Positions 6,868-15,019 of a stretch of 38,529 nt of DNA are shown in pieces. Position numbers and translations under genes: made by a program. This DNA comes from Methylobacterium goesingense (lineage in GTDB: Bacteria; Pseudomonadota; Alphaproteobacteria; Rhizobiales; Beijerinckiaceae). The notes beneath the pieces were generated by a model. It was not told where the DNA came from, searched no databases, and saw nothing but the letters and a program-made list of their open reading frames with translations. Numbering within the stretch: position 1 is the first letter of the stretch; every line of letters starts with the position of its first letter. The DNA is taken from contig NZ_BPQL01000024.1 of the NCBI RefSeq assembly GCF_022179225.1, forward strand, positions 1 to 38,529. Direction: 5' to 3'.

Positions 6868-8004
6868 TCAGTAAACCACCACCGACCGGATCGACTTGCC
6901 CTCGTGCATGAGGTCGAAACCGTGGTTGATCTCCTCGAGCGGCATGGTGTGGGTGATCAGATCGTCGATGTTGATCTTGCCCTCCATGTACCAGTCGACG
7001 ATCTTGGGCACGTCGGTGCGGCCCCGCGCGCCGCCGAAGGCCGAGCCCTTCCAGACGCGGCCGGTGACGAGCTGGAACGGACGGGTCGCGATTTCCTTGC
7101 CCGCCTCGGCCACGCCGATGACGATCGACTCGCCCCAGCCGCGGTGACAGCATTCCAGGGCCTGACGCATCACGTTGACGTTGCCGGTGCAGTCGAACGA
7201 GAAGTCCGCGCCGCCGCCCGTGACGTCGAGGATCGCCGCGACCACGTGATCGTTGCCGACCTCCTTCGGGTTGATGAAGTGGGTCATCCCGAACTTGCGC
7301 GCCATCTCCTGCTTATCGGGATTGATGTCGACGCCGATGATCTTGTCGGCGCCCACCATGCGGGCGGCCTGGAGCACGTTGAGGCCGATGCCGCCGAGGC
7401 CGAACACCACGACGTTGGCGCCGGGCCAGACCTTGGCGGTGTAGATCACCGCGCCGATGCCGGTGGTGACGCCGCAGCCGATGTAGCAGATCTTGTCGAA
7501 GGGCGCGTCTTCCCGGATCTTGGCGAGCGCGATCGCCGGCAAGACCGTGAAGTTCGAGAAGGTCGAGCAGCCCATGTAGTGGAACAGGGTGTTGGACCCG
7601 CCCGGGCTGCCGCCCGTGGAGACGCAGGAGAAGCGCGAGGTGCCGTCCGGCATCACGCCCTGGCCCTGTGTGGCGCGGATGGCGGTGCAGAGGTTCGTGC
7701 GCTGCGACAGGCAGGACTTACAGTTGCGGCATTCCGGCGTGTAGAGCGGAATGACGTGATCGCCGGGCTTCAGGGCGGTGACCCCGGCGCCGACCTCGCG
7801 GACGATGCCCGCGCCCTCGTGGCCGAGGATCGCCGGGAACTTGCCCTCGGAATCGAGGCCCGACAGGGTATAGGCGTCGGTGTGGCAGATGCCGGTGGCC
7901 ATCAACTCGACCAGGACCTCGCCGGCCTTGGGTCCCTCGATGTCAATGGTCTCGATCGTGAGAGGCTTCTTGGCCTCCCACGCGACCGCGGCGCGCGTCT
8001 TCAT
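6868..8004 (-). CDS. frmA: S-(hydroxymethyl)glutathione dehydrogenase / class III alcohol dehydrogenase
   Basis: A cytosolic zinc, NAD-dependent enzyme that oxidises S-hydroxymethylglutathione (formaldehyde plus glutathione) to S-formylglutathione; class III enzymes also reduce S-nitrosoglutathione. The 378-residue protein shows catalytic zinc ligands Cys40 ([13 protein letters not shown]), His62-Glu63 (GHEGAG) and Cys177 ([11 protein letters not shown]). Structural zinc ligands are Cys92, Cys95, Cys98 and Cys106 ([16 protein letters not shown]), and the Rossmann motif is GLGGIG at about 202-207. A short extra loop near 127-138 ([12 protein letters not shown]) makes it slightly longer than the usual ~373. 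ATG 8004 follows AAGGACAACACT. With fghA downstream it forms a formaldehyde detoxification or dissimilation module, notable if the host is a methylotroph with a tetrahydromethanopterin route. Confidence 0.96.
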   Translation of the reverse strand: MKTRAAVAWEAKKPLTIETIDIEGPKAGEVLVELMATGICHTDAYTLSGLDSEGKFPAILGHEGAGIVREVGAGVTALKPGDHVIPLYTPECRNCKSCLSQRTNLCTAIRATQGQGVMPDGTSRFSCVSTGGSPGGSNTLFHYMGCSTFSNFTVLPAIALAKIREDAPFDKICYIGCGVTTGIGAVIYTAKVWPGANVVVFGLGGIGLNVLQAARMVGADKIIGVDINPDKQEMARKFGMTHFINPKEVGNDHVVAAILDVTGGGADFSFDCTGNVNVMRQALECCHRGWGESIVIGVAEAGKEIATRPFQLVTGRVWKGSAFGGARGRTDVPKIVDWYMEGKINIDDLITHTMPLEEINHGFDLMHEGKSIRSVVVY

Positions 8005-8022
8005 AGTGTTGTCCTTCAGGCT

Positions 8023-8033
8023 GTGATGATCAC
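8023..8033. promoter_or_regulatory. Short dyad upstream of frmA
   Basis: GTGAT-G-ATCAC, a perfect 5+1+5 dyad, lies 19 bases before the frmA ATG in the 216-base divergent promoter region shared with the methyltransferase gene. It resembles a half-spaced Crp/Fnr-type sequence but lacks the 6-base spacer. It could be a local operator; the evidence is the symmetry alone. Confidence 0.2.
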
Positions 8034-8220
8034 GGACGGCGGCGATGGATGCCGGCGCTTCGCCTCGCTGCACCCGGAGGGTGGCAAGCCGAACGGCCCG
8101 AAAATCTGGGTGGTGTTTGATGCCTCCGGCGTCCAGATGCAACAGCCGTGCTTCGTCGTTTGCGCCAGGGATGCGAATTTGGAATGACGGTCGCCGGCAC
8201 GCGACGGAGGTGGAGGAACG

Positions 8221-8838
8221 ATGCAGGACTGGGAAACGGGACGGGATGCGCTGACCGCGCCGGCGGTCGCCCGGAACCGCGACGCGATCCTCGCCGCCCT
8301 GCGTGAAACCTTGCCCGCGCATGGCACGGTCCTCGAGGTTGCGAGCGGGTCGGGCGAGCACGCGGTCCATTTCGCCGCCGCCCTGCCGGGGCTGACCTGG
8401 CAGCCGAGCGATCCGGAACTGGCCTATCGCCGCAGCATCGCCGCCCATGCGCGGGCCGCCGGGCTCGCGAATGTCCGCCCGCCGCTCGACCTCGACGCGG
8501 CTTCCGAATCCTGGCCGATCGCGCGGGCGGAGGCGGTCCTGTGCATCAACATGATCCACATCGCGCCCTGGCCGGCGACCCTCGGCCTGATGGCGGGGGC
8601 GGCCCGTCTCCTGCCGGAGGACGGCCCGCTCTTCGTCTACGGGGCCTTTCGCGAGGACGGGCAACACACCGCGCCGAGCAACGCGGCCTTCGACGCGGAC
8701 CTGCGCGCGCGCGATCCGCGCTGGGGCGTGCGGGATCTCGAGGCCGTCACGGCCCTGGCCGCCGACCGGGGCCTGCGGCTGGAGCGGCGCTTCGCCCTGC
8801 CGGCGAACAACCTCGGCCTCGTCTTCCGGCGATTCTAA
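8221..8838 (+). CDS. DUF938 family SAM-dependent methyltransferase-like protein
   Basis: A 205-residue cytosolic protein of the DUF938 family. It has a Rossmann-type SAM-binding motif [18 protein letters not shown] (about 36-52), an acidic strand end at PLDLDA and a motif IV-like [13 protein letters not shown] (about 104-116). The C-terminal [13 protein letters not shown] is the family's usual ending. ATG 8221 has an excellent ribosome site, GGAGG-N2-GAGGAACG. It is divergent from frmA. Family members have no firmly established substrate, so methyl transfer is predicted from the fold. Confidence 0.88.
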   Translation: MQDWETGRDALTAPAVARNRDAILAALRETLPAHGTVLEVASGSGEHAVHFAAALPGLTWQPSDPELAYRRSIAAHARAAGLANVRPPLDLDAASESWPIARAEAVLCINMIHIAPWPATLGLMAGAARLLPEDGPLFVYGAFREDGQHTAPSNAAFDADLRARDPRWGVRDLEAVTALAADRGLRLERRFALPANNLGLVFRRF

Positions 8839-8850
8839 AGACCCGCGCGA

Positions 8851-9750
8851 TCAGTCCCGAACCCCGGCCAGGAAGCGGCCGATCCGCGCCTCGGCCCTGC
8901 GGGATTCGGGCAGCCCGAGCAGCGGGTAGACATGCATCAGGCCCGGCTCCTCGTGATAGGCGAGCGGGCACGCCTCCGCCCGCGCGAGGGCGGCGAGGCG
9001 CCGGGCATCGGCCACCAGGATGTCGTGGGAGCCGCAGAACAATTCGATCGGCGGCAGGCCCCGCAGGCTGCCGAAGAGGGGGCTGACCCGTGGGTCGGTC
9101 GTCGCCCGGTCGCCCGCGTACCAGTGCCCGAGTGCCTGTACGCCGGGGCGCATCAGCATCACGTCGGAGGGCTCGATCCGGGCCTGGGACGGGTCGTTCG
9201 TGGTCACGTCGAGCCAGGGCGAGATCAGGACCAGTCCCCCGGGACCGGGTAGCCCTGCGTCGCGCACCTGCATCGCCAGGGACAGGGCGAGCCCGCCCCC
9301 GGCGGAATCGCCCATGAGCGCGACGGGGGGCTCGCCATCCACTTCCAGGTGGTCCCGGTAGACGGCCATGACCAGGGCGCAGATGTCGGCGCAGCTGTGC
9401 TCCGGCGTCAGCGGGTAGAGCGGCACCGTGAAGCGCAAGCCCGTCTGCGCCACCATCCGGGCGATGAAGCGCCAGTGGATGCGGGTGATCGGACTCGTAT
9501 AGGCGCCCCCGTGCAGGTAGATCACTCCGCCCGTCCCGCCCCCCGCGCGCGGTGCCATGCTGTAGACCTCGAACCCGTCGCGCAGGTCCCAGCGCACCGC
9601 GAAGCGCCGGCGCTGCGCCCGCGTCGGCCGGGCCGGGCGGGCGCGCGTCGCGACGGCCGCCTCGGGATCGGGGTCGTCGCGGGCGAGGTTGCGCCGGCGC
9701 CCGGTGAGGCGGATCGCCAGGGCGGCGAGGCGCGCCGTCAGGCTCGTCAA
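8851..9750 (-). CDS. Alpha/beta hydrolase (HSL/esterase family)
   Basis: A 299-residue esterase/lipase-like hydrolase of the hormone-sensitive lipase group. The oxyanion motif HGGAY is at about 80-84, the nucleophile GDSAGG gives Ser149, the acid is Asp243 (GSHDILVADAR) and the base is His273 (GLMHVYPLL). The start is inferred: TTG at 9750 overlaps the TGA of the upstream GMC oxidoreductase (TTGA). No ATG occurs until well inside the fold, and translation by coupling is likely. The first 50 residues are Arg/Ala-rich without a clear signal peptide. Pairing with a GMC oxidoreductase and facing an SMP-30 lactonase operon suggests action on an ester or lactone of an oxidised alcohol or sugar; the substrate is unknown. 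Confidence 0.88.
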   Translation of the reverse strand: MTSLTARLAALAIRLTGRRRNLARDDPDPEAAVATRARPARPTRAQRRRFAVRWDLRDGFEVYSMAPRAGGGTGGVIYLHGGAYTSPITRIHWRFIARMVAQTGLRFTVPLYPLTPEHSCADICALVMAVYRDHLEVDGEPPVALMGDSAGGGLALSLAMQVRDAGLPGPGGLVLISPWLDVTTNDPSQARIEPSDVMLMRPGVQALGHWYAGDRATTDPRVSPLFGSLRGLPPIELFCGSHDILVADARRLAALARAEACPLAYHEEPGLMHVYPLLGLPESRRAEARIGRFLAGVRD

Positions 9751-11309
9751 AGCCGGCCCGCGATGTGGTCGCCCACCCGCAGGGCGTTGGCGATGATCGT
9801 CAGCGTCGGGTTCACCGCCCCGATCGAGGGGAAGAAGCTCGCGTCGGTGACGTAGAGGTTGTCGATGCCGTGGGCGCGGCAATCGAGGTCGAGCACCGAG
9901 GTGGCCGGATCCGTGCCGAAGCGCAGCGTCCCGGCCTGGTGCGCCGTGCCGCCGATGGGCGTGTCCTTGCCGAGGTAGAGCGAGCGGTCGAACAGGTGCG
10001 GGTGCACGTCGAGCTTGCCGCAGAGGTCGCGCAGCTTCGCCTTGAGGTGGGTATGCCCCTCCATGTTGCTCTCGGTGAGGTCGAGGCGGACCCGGCCGCT
10101 CTCGTAGAAGATCCGGTTCTCGGGGCGCGGCAGATCTTCCGAGGTCAGCCAGAAATCGAGGGAATGCTTGGCGATCCAGTCGAAGGGCTTTTCGGGAAAC
10201 CATTGCAGGAAGCCCGGCAGGCCCTCGCCGTGGATCTGGGTCCCGTCGGACTTGCCGACCATCTGGATGTGGCCCAGCGGAAAGTCCCAGTCGTCCGAGC
10301 CGAAGTAGAAGTCGTTCAGCCCGAGGGTCTTCTGGAACTTCGTCGGGTTCGGGGTGCGCGAGACCGCCAGCACGGTGGCGTTGTTGTGGCGCATGTAGTT
10401 GCGCCCGACCTGCCCCGAGGCGTTGGCGAGCCCCTGTGGGTGGGTGTCGTTGGCAGAGCGCAGCATCAGCAGCGCCGAGGAGAGGGCGCCGCAGGCCACC
10501 ACGACGATGTCGCCCGTCACCGTGCGGCGCTGGCCCTCGCGCACGAGCTCGACCCCGGTGATCTCGCGCCCGCTCGGGCTGGTGAGCAGGCGCTCCACGT
10601 AGGCGCCGGTCCAGAGGGTGAGGTTCGGGTATTGGGCGAGCGCGGGGTCGACGCAGATGATCTGCGCATCGGCCTTGCCGTTGGTCAGGCAGGGATAGCC
10701 GTCGAAGGCGTCGCAGCGGATGCAGGCCGAGTGCGGCAGGGCCTTCCCGTCTCGCTCGTCGAGCAGCACGCCCACCGGCAGGTGGAAGGGCCGGTGGCCC
10801 TCCCGCTTCAGCCCGTCGAAGAGTTCCTGGATGCGCGGCTCGTGGGAGACCGGCGGGTAGGCGTAGGGCTTGGACGCGGGCGGCTCGGTGGGGTCTTCCC
10901 CGCGCAGGCCGTGCACGTGGAAGAGCTCCTCCGCCGCCTGGTAGTAGGGCTCGAAGGTGTCGTACTTCACCGGCCATTCGGGCGCGTCGCCATCGGGGTG
11001 GCGGACCACGTCGAAGTCGCGTGTCCGCAGGCGCAGCAGCACCGAGCCGTAGACCTTGCTGTTGCCGCCCACGTAGTAGTGCAGGCCCGGATGGAATGTG
11101 CGTCCGTCAGCGCCGTACCAGGTCTCGGGCGCCTGGTAGCGCGCATCCACGAACACCGCCTGGCTGTCCCAGTTCTCGCGCTCGCGCGGCAGGTAGCCGC
11201 CGCGCTCCAGGAGCAGCACGCGCTTGCCGGTCTGGGCGAGGCGCCAGGCCATGGTGCCGCCCCCCGGCCCCGAGCCCACGATGACCACGTCGTAATGCTC
11301 GTCGCTCAT
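9747..11309 (-). CDS. GMC family FAD-dependent oxidoreductase
   Basis: A 520-residue glucose-methanol-choline oxidoreductase. The N-terminal FAD motif VVIVGSGPGGGTMAWRLAQ lies at about 8-26, with GGNSKVYGSVLLRLRTRDFD near 92-111. The C-terminal GMC_oxred_C segment includes IGGTAHQAGTLRFGTDP and TDASFFPSIGAVNPTLTIIA, carrying the His/Asn pair of the active site. A Cys cluster (SACIRCDAFDGYPC, about 235-250) resembles that of bacterial membrane-linked sugar and alcohol dehydrogenase GMC proteins. There is no obvious signal peptide. ATG 11309 follows GAGGACAACC. The gene heads a two-gene minus-strand unit with an esterase and faces the DoxX/cupin/SMP-30/VOC operon across 233 bases. Substrate unassigned. 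Confidence 0.92.
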   Translation of the reverse strand: MSDEHYDVVIVGSGPGGGTMAWRLAQTGKRVLLLERGGYLPRERENWDSQAVFVDARYQAPETWYGADGRTFHPGLHYYVGGNSKVYGSVLLRLRTRDFDVVRHPDGDAPEWPVKYDTFEPYYQAAEELFHVHGLRGEDPTEPPASKPYAYPPVSHEPRIQELFDGLKREGHRPFHLPVGVLLDERDGKALPHSACIRCDAFDGYPCLTNGKADAQIICVDPALAQYPNLTLWTGAYVERLLTSPSGREITGVELVREGQRRTVTGDIVVVACGALSSALLMLRSANDTHPQGLANASGQVGRNYMRHNNATVLAVSRTPNPTKFQKTLGLNDFYFGSDDWDFPLGHIQMVGKSDGTQIHGEGLPGFLQWFPEKPFDWIAKHSLDFWLTSEDLPRPENRIFYESGRVRLDLTESNMEGHTHLKAKLRDLCGKLDVHPHLFDRSLYLGKDTPIGGTAHQAGTLRFGTDPATSVLDLDCRAHGIDNLYVTDASFFPSIGAVNPTLTIIANALRVGDHIAGRL

Positions 11310-11542
11310 GGTTGTCCTCGGTGGTCCTTCGGGAACCTGCGCCTCGGGTCGGTGGAGGCGCGGATGCCAGCGCCGTGCCGGCGGTCGCGGCGTCTCGCGC
11401 CGACGTGAGATGCCCGACGCTTCGAACGCATGAACCGGCGCGCGGGTGCCGCGTTCAACCGGCGAAGGCATCACGTTCGCTTGGGGGCGCCCCGGCTCAT
11501 CCGGGGGGTGCCCGCCGCTCGTCTTAAGGTCTGGACCGCGCC

Positions 11543-12037
11543 TTGATCGTACTCAGTCTCGTCGTCGCCTTCGCGGTCCGTCTCCTCCTGGTGCTGCTGT
11601 TCCTGCCCTTCAGTGCGCTCGACAAGATCCTGAACTTCCGGGGCGCGGTGGGGCAGGCGCGCGAGCGGGTCGCCAGCACCGGACTCGCCCGCGCCCTCAT
11701 CCTCGCCGGGCTCTTCGTCGAGGTGGTGATGTCGGCCGGCATCCTCACGGGTATCGCCGACCGGGCCGCCGCCTTCGTGCTGGCGGGCTATTGCGGGCTC
11801 ACAGCGCTGTTGTGGAAGCAGTTCTGGCGCCCGGGCGACTTCTGGGCCGGCGGCGACAGCAAGGGGCGGGGCCTGTTCTGGGACTTCCTGAAGAACTTCG
11901 CCCTAGCCGGCGGGTTTCTGCTCATCACCTTCGGCACCGGGGCCGACACCGTGCGGCTCTTTCTCGCCGACCCGCTCGCGTCCTCTCAGCCCTACCGCAT
12001 CGCCCCTTTTCCCGAGCCCCTCAGGACAAGCCCATGA
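11543..12037 (+). CDS. DoxX family membrane protein
   Basis: A 164-residue protein with about four hydrophobic segments: VLSLVVAFAVRLLLVLLFLP, ARALILAGLFVEVVMSAGIL, AAFVLAGYCGLTALLW and FALAGGFLLITFGTG. Together with KQFWRPGDFWAGG and the length this fits the DoxX/DoxD-like group, small membrane proteins sometimes tied to quinone redox or thiosulfate oxidation, but often without known function. The start is uncertain: TTG at 11543 is used because a stop lies 16 bases upstream in frame and no ATG occurs early. AAGG at 11526-11529 is a distant ribosome site. The stop overlaps the next ATG (ATGA at 12034), so it is the first gene of a four-gene operon. Confidence 0.8.
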   Translation: MIVLSLVVAFAVRLLLVLLFLPFSALDKILNFRGAVGQARERVASTGLARALILAGLFVEVVMSAGILTGIADRAAAFVLAGYCGLTALLWKQFWRPGDFWAGGDSKGRGLFWDFLKNFALAGGFLLITFGTGADTVRLFLADPLASSQPYRIAPFPEPLRTSP

Positions 12038-12504
12038 GTGATTCCACGCGCGACGCGAGCCGCCCCGAGAAGCCCAGCGTGCCCTACTGGCACCTCTGGA
12101 CCGACGCGGAGGGCGTCAGCCACCAGACCCGCTGCGCGCTCACCGATTTCGACATGAAGTCGATGCAGCCGCCGGCCGATCCGCAATGGCAGGGCACCAA
12201 GACCCATGACGGCGCCACCGTGATGGTGACGGTGCAGCCGGTGGGCTGGACCGGCGCCTGGCACGAGAACCCGAAGCCCCAATGGATCATCCCCCTCTCG
12301 GGCCGCTGGTTCGTCGAGTCGATGGACGGCACCCGGGTCGAGATGGGCCCCGGCGAGATCTCCTTCGGGGAGGACCAGAACACGCGCGAGCGGGACGGGC
12401 GCCAAGGGCACCTCTCGGGCACGGTGGGCGACGAACCGGCCGTGCTGATGGTGGTGCAGTTCGATGCGCCCCCGACCCTCGCCACCCCCTGCCGGTTCCG
12501 GTAG
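12034..12504 (+). CDS. Cupin-like protein
   Basis: A 156-residue soluble protein with a single cupin-like beta-barrel. Residues about 80-130 (QWIIPLSGRWFVESMDGTRV, then EMGPGEISFGEDQNT) give the alternating pattern of a cupin, with Glu and one His rather than a complete HxH...H metal set, so metal binding is uncertain. The middle is preceded by PVGWTGAWHENPKP. There is no signal peptide. Its ATG overlaps the DoxX stop, and the SMP-30 gene starts 4 bases after its own stop, so it belongs to the same operon. A small-molecule binding or isomerase role near a lactonase is plausible but unproven. Confidence 0.75.
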   Translation: MSDSTRDASRPEKPSVPYWHLWTDAEGVSHQTRCALTDFDMKSMQPPADPQWQGTKTHDGATVMVTVQPVGWTGAWHENPKPQWIIPLSGRWFVESMDGTRVEMGPGEISFGEDQNTRERDGRQGHLSGTVGDEPAVLMVVQFDAPPTLATPCRFR

Positions 12505-12508
12505 CGGC

Positions 12509-13429
12509 ATGGCGTCCGCGCGCGAAAATCCGGGCTTCGAGATCGTCGATCCGCGCTTTGCCGGGTACCTGCTCGGCAATGCCGAACTCGAGGAGATCGC
12601 CACGGGCTTCCGCTGGATCGAGGGGCCGGTCTGGTTCGGGGATGCCGACTGCCTCCTGTTCCAGGACCTGCCCCGCGACCGAACCATGCGCTGGAGCGAA
12701 GCGGAAGGGCTGTCGGTCTACCGGGCGCCCTCGCACTTCGCCAACGGCCAGACCCGCGACCGCCAGGGTCGGCTGATCGCCTGCTCGCACCGGAACCGCT
12801 GCCTCACCCGCACCGAGTACGACGGTGCCGTCACCACCCTCGTCACCCACCATGCCGGGCGCCGCCTCAACGCGCCCAACGACGTGGTGGTGGCCTCGGA
12901 TGGCGGGATCTGGTTCACCGATCCGGTCTACGGCATTGCCAACGACTACGAGGGCGGACGCCAGACCTCCGAGCAGCCGCCGGCGCTCTACCGCCTGGAC
13001 CCGGATTCGGGCGAGGTCCGCCCCATGGCCACCGATTTCGACGGCCCGAACGGGCTCGCCTTCTCGCCCGACGAGCGAAGACTCTACGTCTCCGAGACCG
13101 GCGACCAGAGCCGGCCGAACCCGCGCCAGTTCATCCGCGTCTTCGATGTCGGGCCGGATTTCGCGCTCTCCGGCGGCGGGATCTTCCACACCGTGGAGCC
13201 CGGCTACTGCGACGGGATGCGGGTCGACGAGGACGGCAACGTCTGGAGCAGCGCCGCCGACGGGGTCCACTGCATCGACCCGGCCGGCAACCTGATGGGC
13301 AAGATCTTCGTGCCCCACCGGGTCTCGAACCTCGCCTTCGGCGGCCGGATGAAGAACCGCCTGTTCATCGGCGGCTCGCACACCCTCTATGCGGTCTTCC
13401 TCAACCGGCGCGGGGCGCAGTCCCCGTGA
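12509..13429 (+). CDS. SMP-30/gluconolactonase/LRE family protein
   Basis: A 306-residue six-bladed beta-propeller of the SMP-30/gluconolactonase family, which hydrolyses sugar or other lactones with a single divalent metal. The signature residues are visible: Glu38 in FRWIEGPVWFGD (metal ligand), GRRLNAPNDVVVASDGGIWF (Asn ligand), FDGPNGLAFSPDERRLYVSE (Asn ligand) and GYCDGMRVDEDGNVW (Asp ligand and general base). The length is normal and there is no leader peptide, so it is likely cytosolic. I start at ATG 12509, four bases after the cupin stop. The stop overlaps the GTG of the VOC gene (GTGA). A lactonase acting after the divergent GMC dehydrogenase would be a sensible pathway order; this is inference. 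Confidence 0.93.
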   Translation: MASARENPGFEIVDPRFAGYLLGNAELEEIATGFRWIEGPVWFGDADCLLFQDLPRDRTMRWSEAEGLSVYRAPSHFANGQTRDRQGRLIACSHRNRCLTRTEYDGAVTTLVTHHAGRRLNAPNDVVVASDGGIWFTDPVYGIANDYEGGRQTSEQPPALYRLDPDSGEVRPMATDFDGPNGLAFSPDERRLYVSETGDQSRPNPRQFIRVFDVGPDFALSGGGIFHTVEPGYCDGMRVDEDGNVWSSAADGVHCIDPAGNLMGKIFVPHRVSNLAFGGRMKNRLFIGGSHTLYAVFLNRRGAQSP

Positions 13430-14229
13430 GCGCCGAACCGCTCCGCCTGAGCCGCATCCGCCTCGTCAGCGCCGATCCCGAGGCTCTGGCCGGGTTCTTC
13501 ACCACGGCCCTCGGGTTCGCGCGCGCGCCGACGATCCGGCCCGTGCCCGGCGAGACCGTGGTGCCCCTGCGTCTCGGCGCGCAGGCCGTCGATCTCGTCG
13601 GGTTCGACCAGCCGGGCCGGCCCTATCCCGAGGACGTGCCGGGCTGGAGCCCGCTGTTCCAGCACATCGCCCTCGTGGTCTCGGACATGGGGGCCGCCCA
13701 TGCCCGCCTCGCCGCGTGCCCGGGCTGGCGTCCGATCTCCACGGCCGGGCCGGAGCGCCTGCCCGCGGCCTCGGGCGGGGTGAGCGCCTTCAAGTTCCGC
13801 GACCCCGAGGGGCACCCCCTGGAATTCCTGAGCTTTCCCCCCGGCGGCACGCCGGAAGCCTGGCGCCGGACGGGCTCGGACCCCTGCCTCGGCATCGACC
13901 ATTCGGCGATCTCGGTGGCGGACGAGGCCGCGAGTCTGGCCTTCTACGAGGGCCTCGGCTTCTCGGTGGCGTCGCGCTCCATCAACACGGGGCCCGAGCA
14001 GGCCCGTCTCGACGGCGTGCCCGACCCGCGCGTAGCCGTGACGGGCCTGCGCCCGCCCGGTGCCCCGACGCCCCACCTCGAACTCCTCTGCTATGCCGGC
14101 GCGTTCCCGCGTGCCGGCCTCGCCTGCGGCGACCACGACGTCGCCGCCACCGTCCTGGTCTTCTCCGGCGCGGAGGGCGCGCCCCGCGCGGTCCGGGACC
14201 CGGACGGCCATCGCCTCCGGCTCGCCTGA
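13426..14229 (+). CDS. VOC family protein with two glyoxalase/dioxygenase-fold domains
   Basis: A 267-residue protein with two vicinal oxygen chelate modules. Domain 1 (about 8-140) reads LSRIRLVSADPEALAGFFTT, HIALVVSDMGAAHARLA and FKFRDPEGHPLEFLSFP. Domain 2 (about 158-267) reads IDHSAISVADEAASLAFYEG, then LELLCYAG and AVRDPDGHRLRLA. The metal-type His/Glu positions (QHIAL, HPLEFL, DHSAI) are partly kept. GTG at 13426 overlaps the SMP-30 stop, so it is the last gene of the DoxX-cupin-SMP-30-VOC operon. Lactoylglutathione lyase, extradiol dioxygenase or isomerase roles are all possible within the fold; none can be chosen from sequence. Confidence 0.88.
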   Translation: MSAEPLRLSRIRLVSADPEALAGFFTTALGFARAPTIRPVPGETVVPLRLGAQAVDLVGFDQPGRPYPEDVPGWSPLFQHIALVVSDMGAAHARLAACPGWRPISTAGPERLPAASGGVSAFKFRDPEGHPLEFLSFPPGGTPEAWRRTGSDPCLGIDHSAISVADEAASLAFYEGLGFSVASRSINTGPEQARLDGVPDPRVAVTGLRPPGAPTPHLELLCYAGAFPRAGLACGDHDVAATVLVFSGAEGAPRAVRDPDGHRLRLA

Positions 14230-14275
14230 GGACCGGCGCGGCGACGGCGCTCCCGGAGGGTGCCGAGCGGACGCG

Positions 14276-15019
14276 TCAGGATACCGCCGCCGACTTCAGA
14301 TGGAGATAGGCCGGGTCGAACTCGGCGCGCTTCGTCAATTGCACCCAGTCGTGGATCACGAGGCGCTGCCCCTGGAGGGTGAGCAGGCCCTGGCCCCGCA
14401 ACTCCTGCAGGACGCGGTTGACGTGCACGTTCGAGACGCCGATCGCGTCGGCGATGTCGCTCTGCGTCAGGGGCATCTCGCAGGCATGGTTCTCGGCGAG
14501 CCCCATGGCGTGGAGCTTGAGGTAGAGCTCGCAGAACAGGTGGGTGATCCGGCCCAGCGTCGAGCGGCGGCCGATATTGGTCATCCATTCGCGGAAGATG
14601 GCCGCATCGACCAGCGTGTCGCGCCAGAGAGCCGCGGTGAGGCCGGGGAAATTGCGGGTCAGGTCGAGCAGGGCGTCGTGCGGGATGAAGGCGACGGTGC
14701 AGGGGGTGAGCGAACTGAGATTGTGGTCCATCACCGGCAGGTGGAGGCTCTGCAGGTCGGGGATGTCGCCCGGGATGTGCATCGACAGGATCTGGCGCTT
14801 GCCCTCGTCCAGGAGCTTGTAGCGGAAGGCCCAGCCATCGAGGAGCAGGCAGCACTGCGAGGGATGATCGCCGTAGCGCACGATGTCCTGGCGGGCGGGC
14901 ATCTGCCGCCGCGTGATGGGGAGCCGCTCGAGGGCCTGACGCTCCGCATCGGACACGGTGATGATGGTTTCCAGTTTCCGGATGAGCAGGCCGAGATCGG
15001 CGCCGGCTGCGAAGCTCAT
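14276..15019 (-). CDS. Crp/Fnr family transcriptional regulator
   Basis: A 247-residue regulator with an N-terminal cyclic-nucleotide-binding-type barrel (about 25-125; YGDHPSQCCLLLDGWAFRYK, GKRQILSMHIPGDIPDLQSL) and a C-terminal winged helix (about 155-230; EMPLTQSDIADAIGVSNVHV, then NRVLQELRGQGLL). It lacks the clustered N-terminal cysteines of Fnr, so it is not an Fnr-type iron-sulfur oxygen sensor. This LHLPVMDH...AFI type is common and multi-copy in Methylobacterium and Rhizobium, usually with unknown ligand. It converges with the VOC gene (46 bases between stops) and is divergent, across 530 bases, from the molybdenum hydroxylase/sox block, which makes that block a candidate target. Confidence 0.92.
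   Translation of the reverse strand: MSFAAGADLGLLIRKLETIITVSDAERQALERLPITRRQMPARQDIVRYGDHPSQCCLLLDGWAFRYKLLDEGKRQILSMHIPGDIPDLQSLHLPVMDHNLSSLTPCTVAFIPHDALLDLTRNFPGLTAALWRDTLVDAAIFREWMTNIGRRSTLGRITHLFCELYLKLHAMGLAENHACEMPLTQSDIADAIGVSNVHVNRVLQELRGQGLLTLQGQRLVIHDWVQLTKRAEFDPAYLHLKSAAVS

Noticed and set aside
8851..10977. A single 708-codon open frame covering the hydrolase and most of the GMC oxidoreductase
   Set aside because: Only its last 299 codons encode the alpha/beta hydrolase. Upstream it is out of frame with the GMC gene, which has its own intact coding sequence ending at 9747.
11470..11515. Imperfect GC hairpin in the GMC/DoxX divergent region as an attenuator or riboswitch
   Set aside because: Stem has mismatches, no conserved aptamer features and no alternative pairing recognised.
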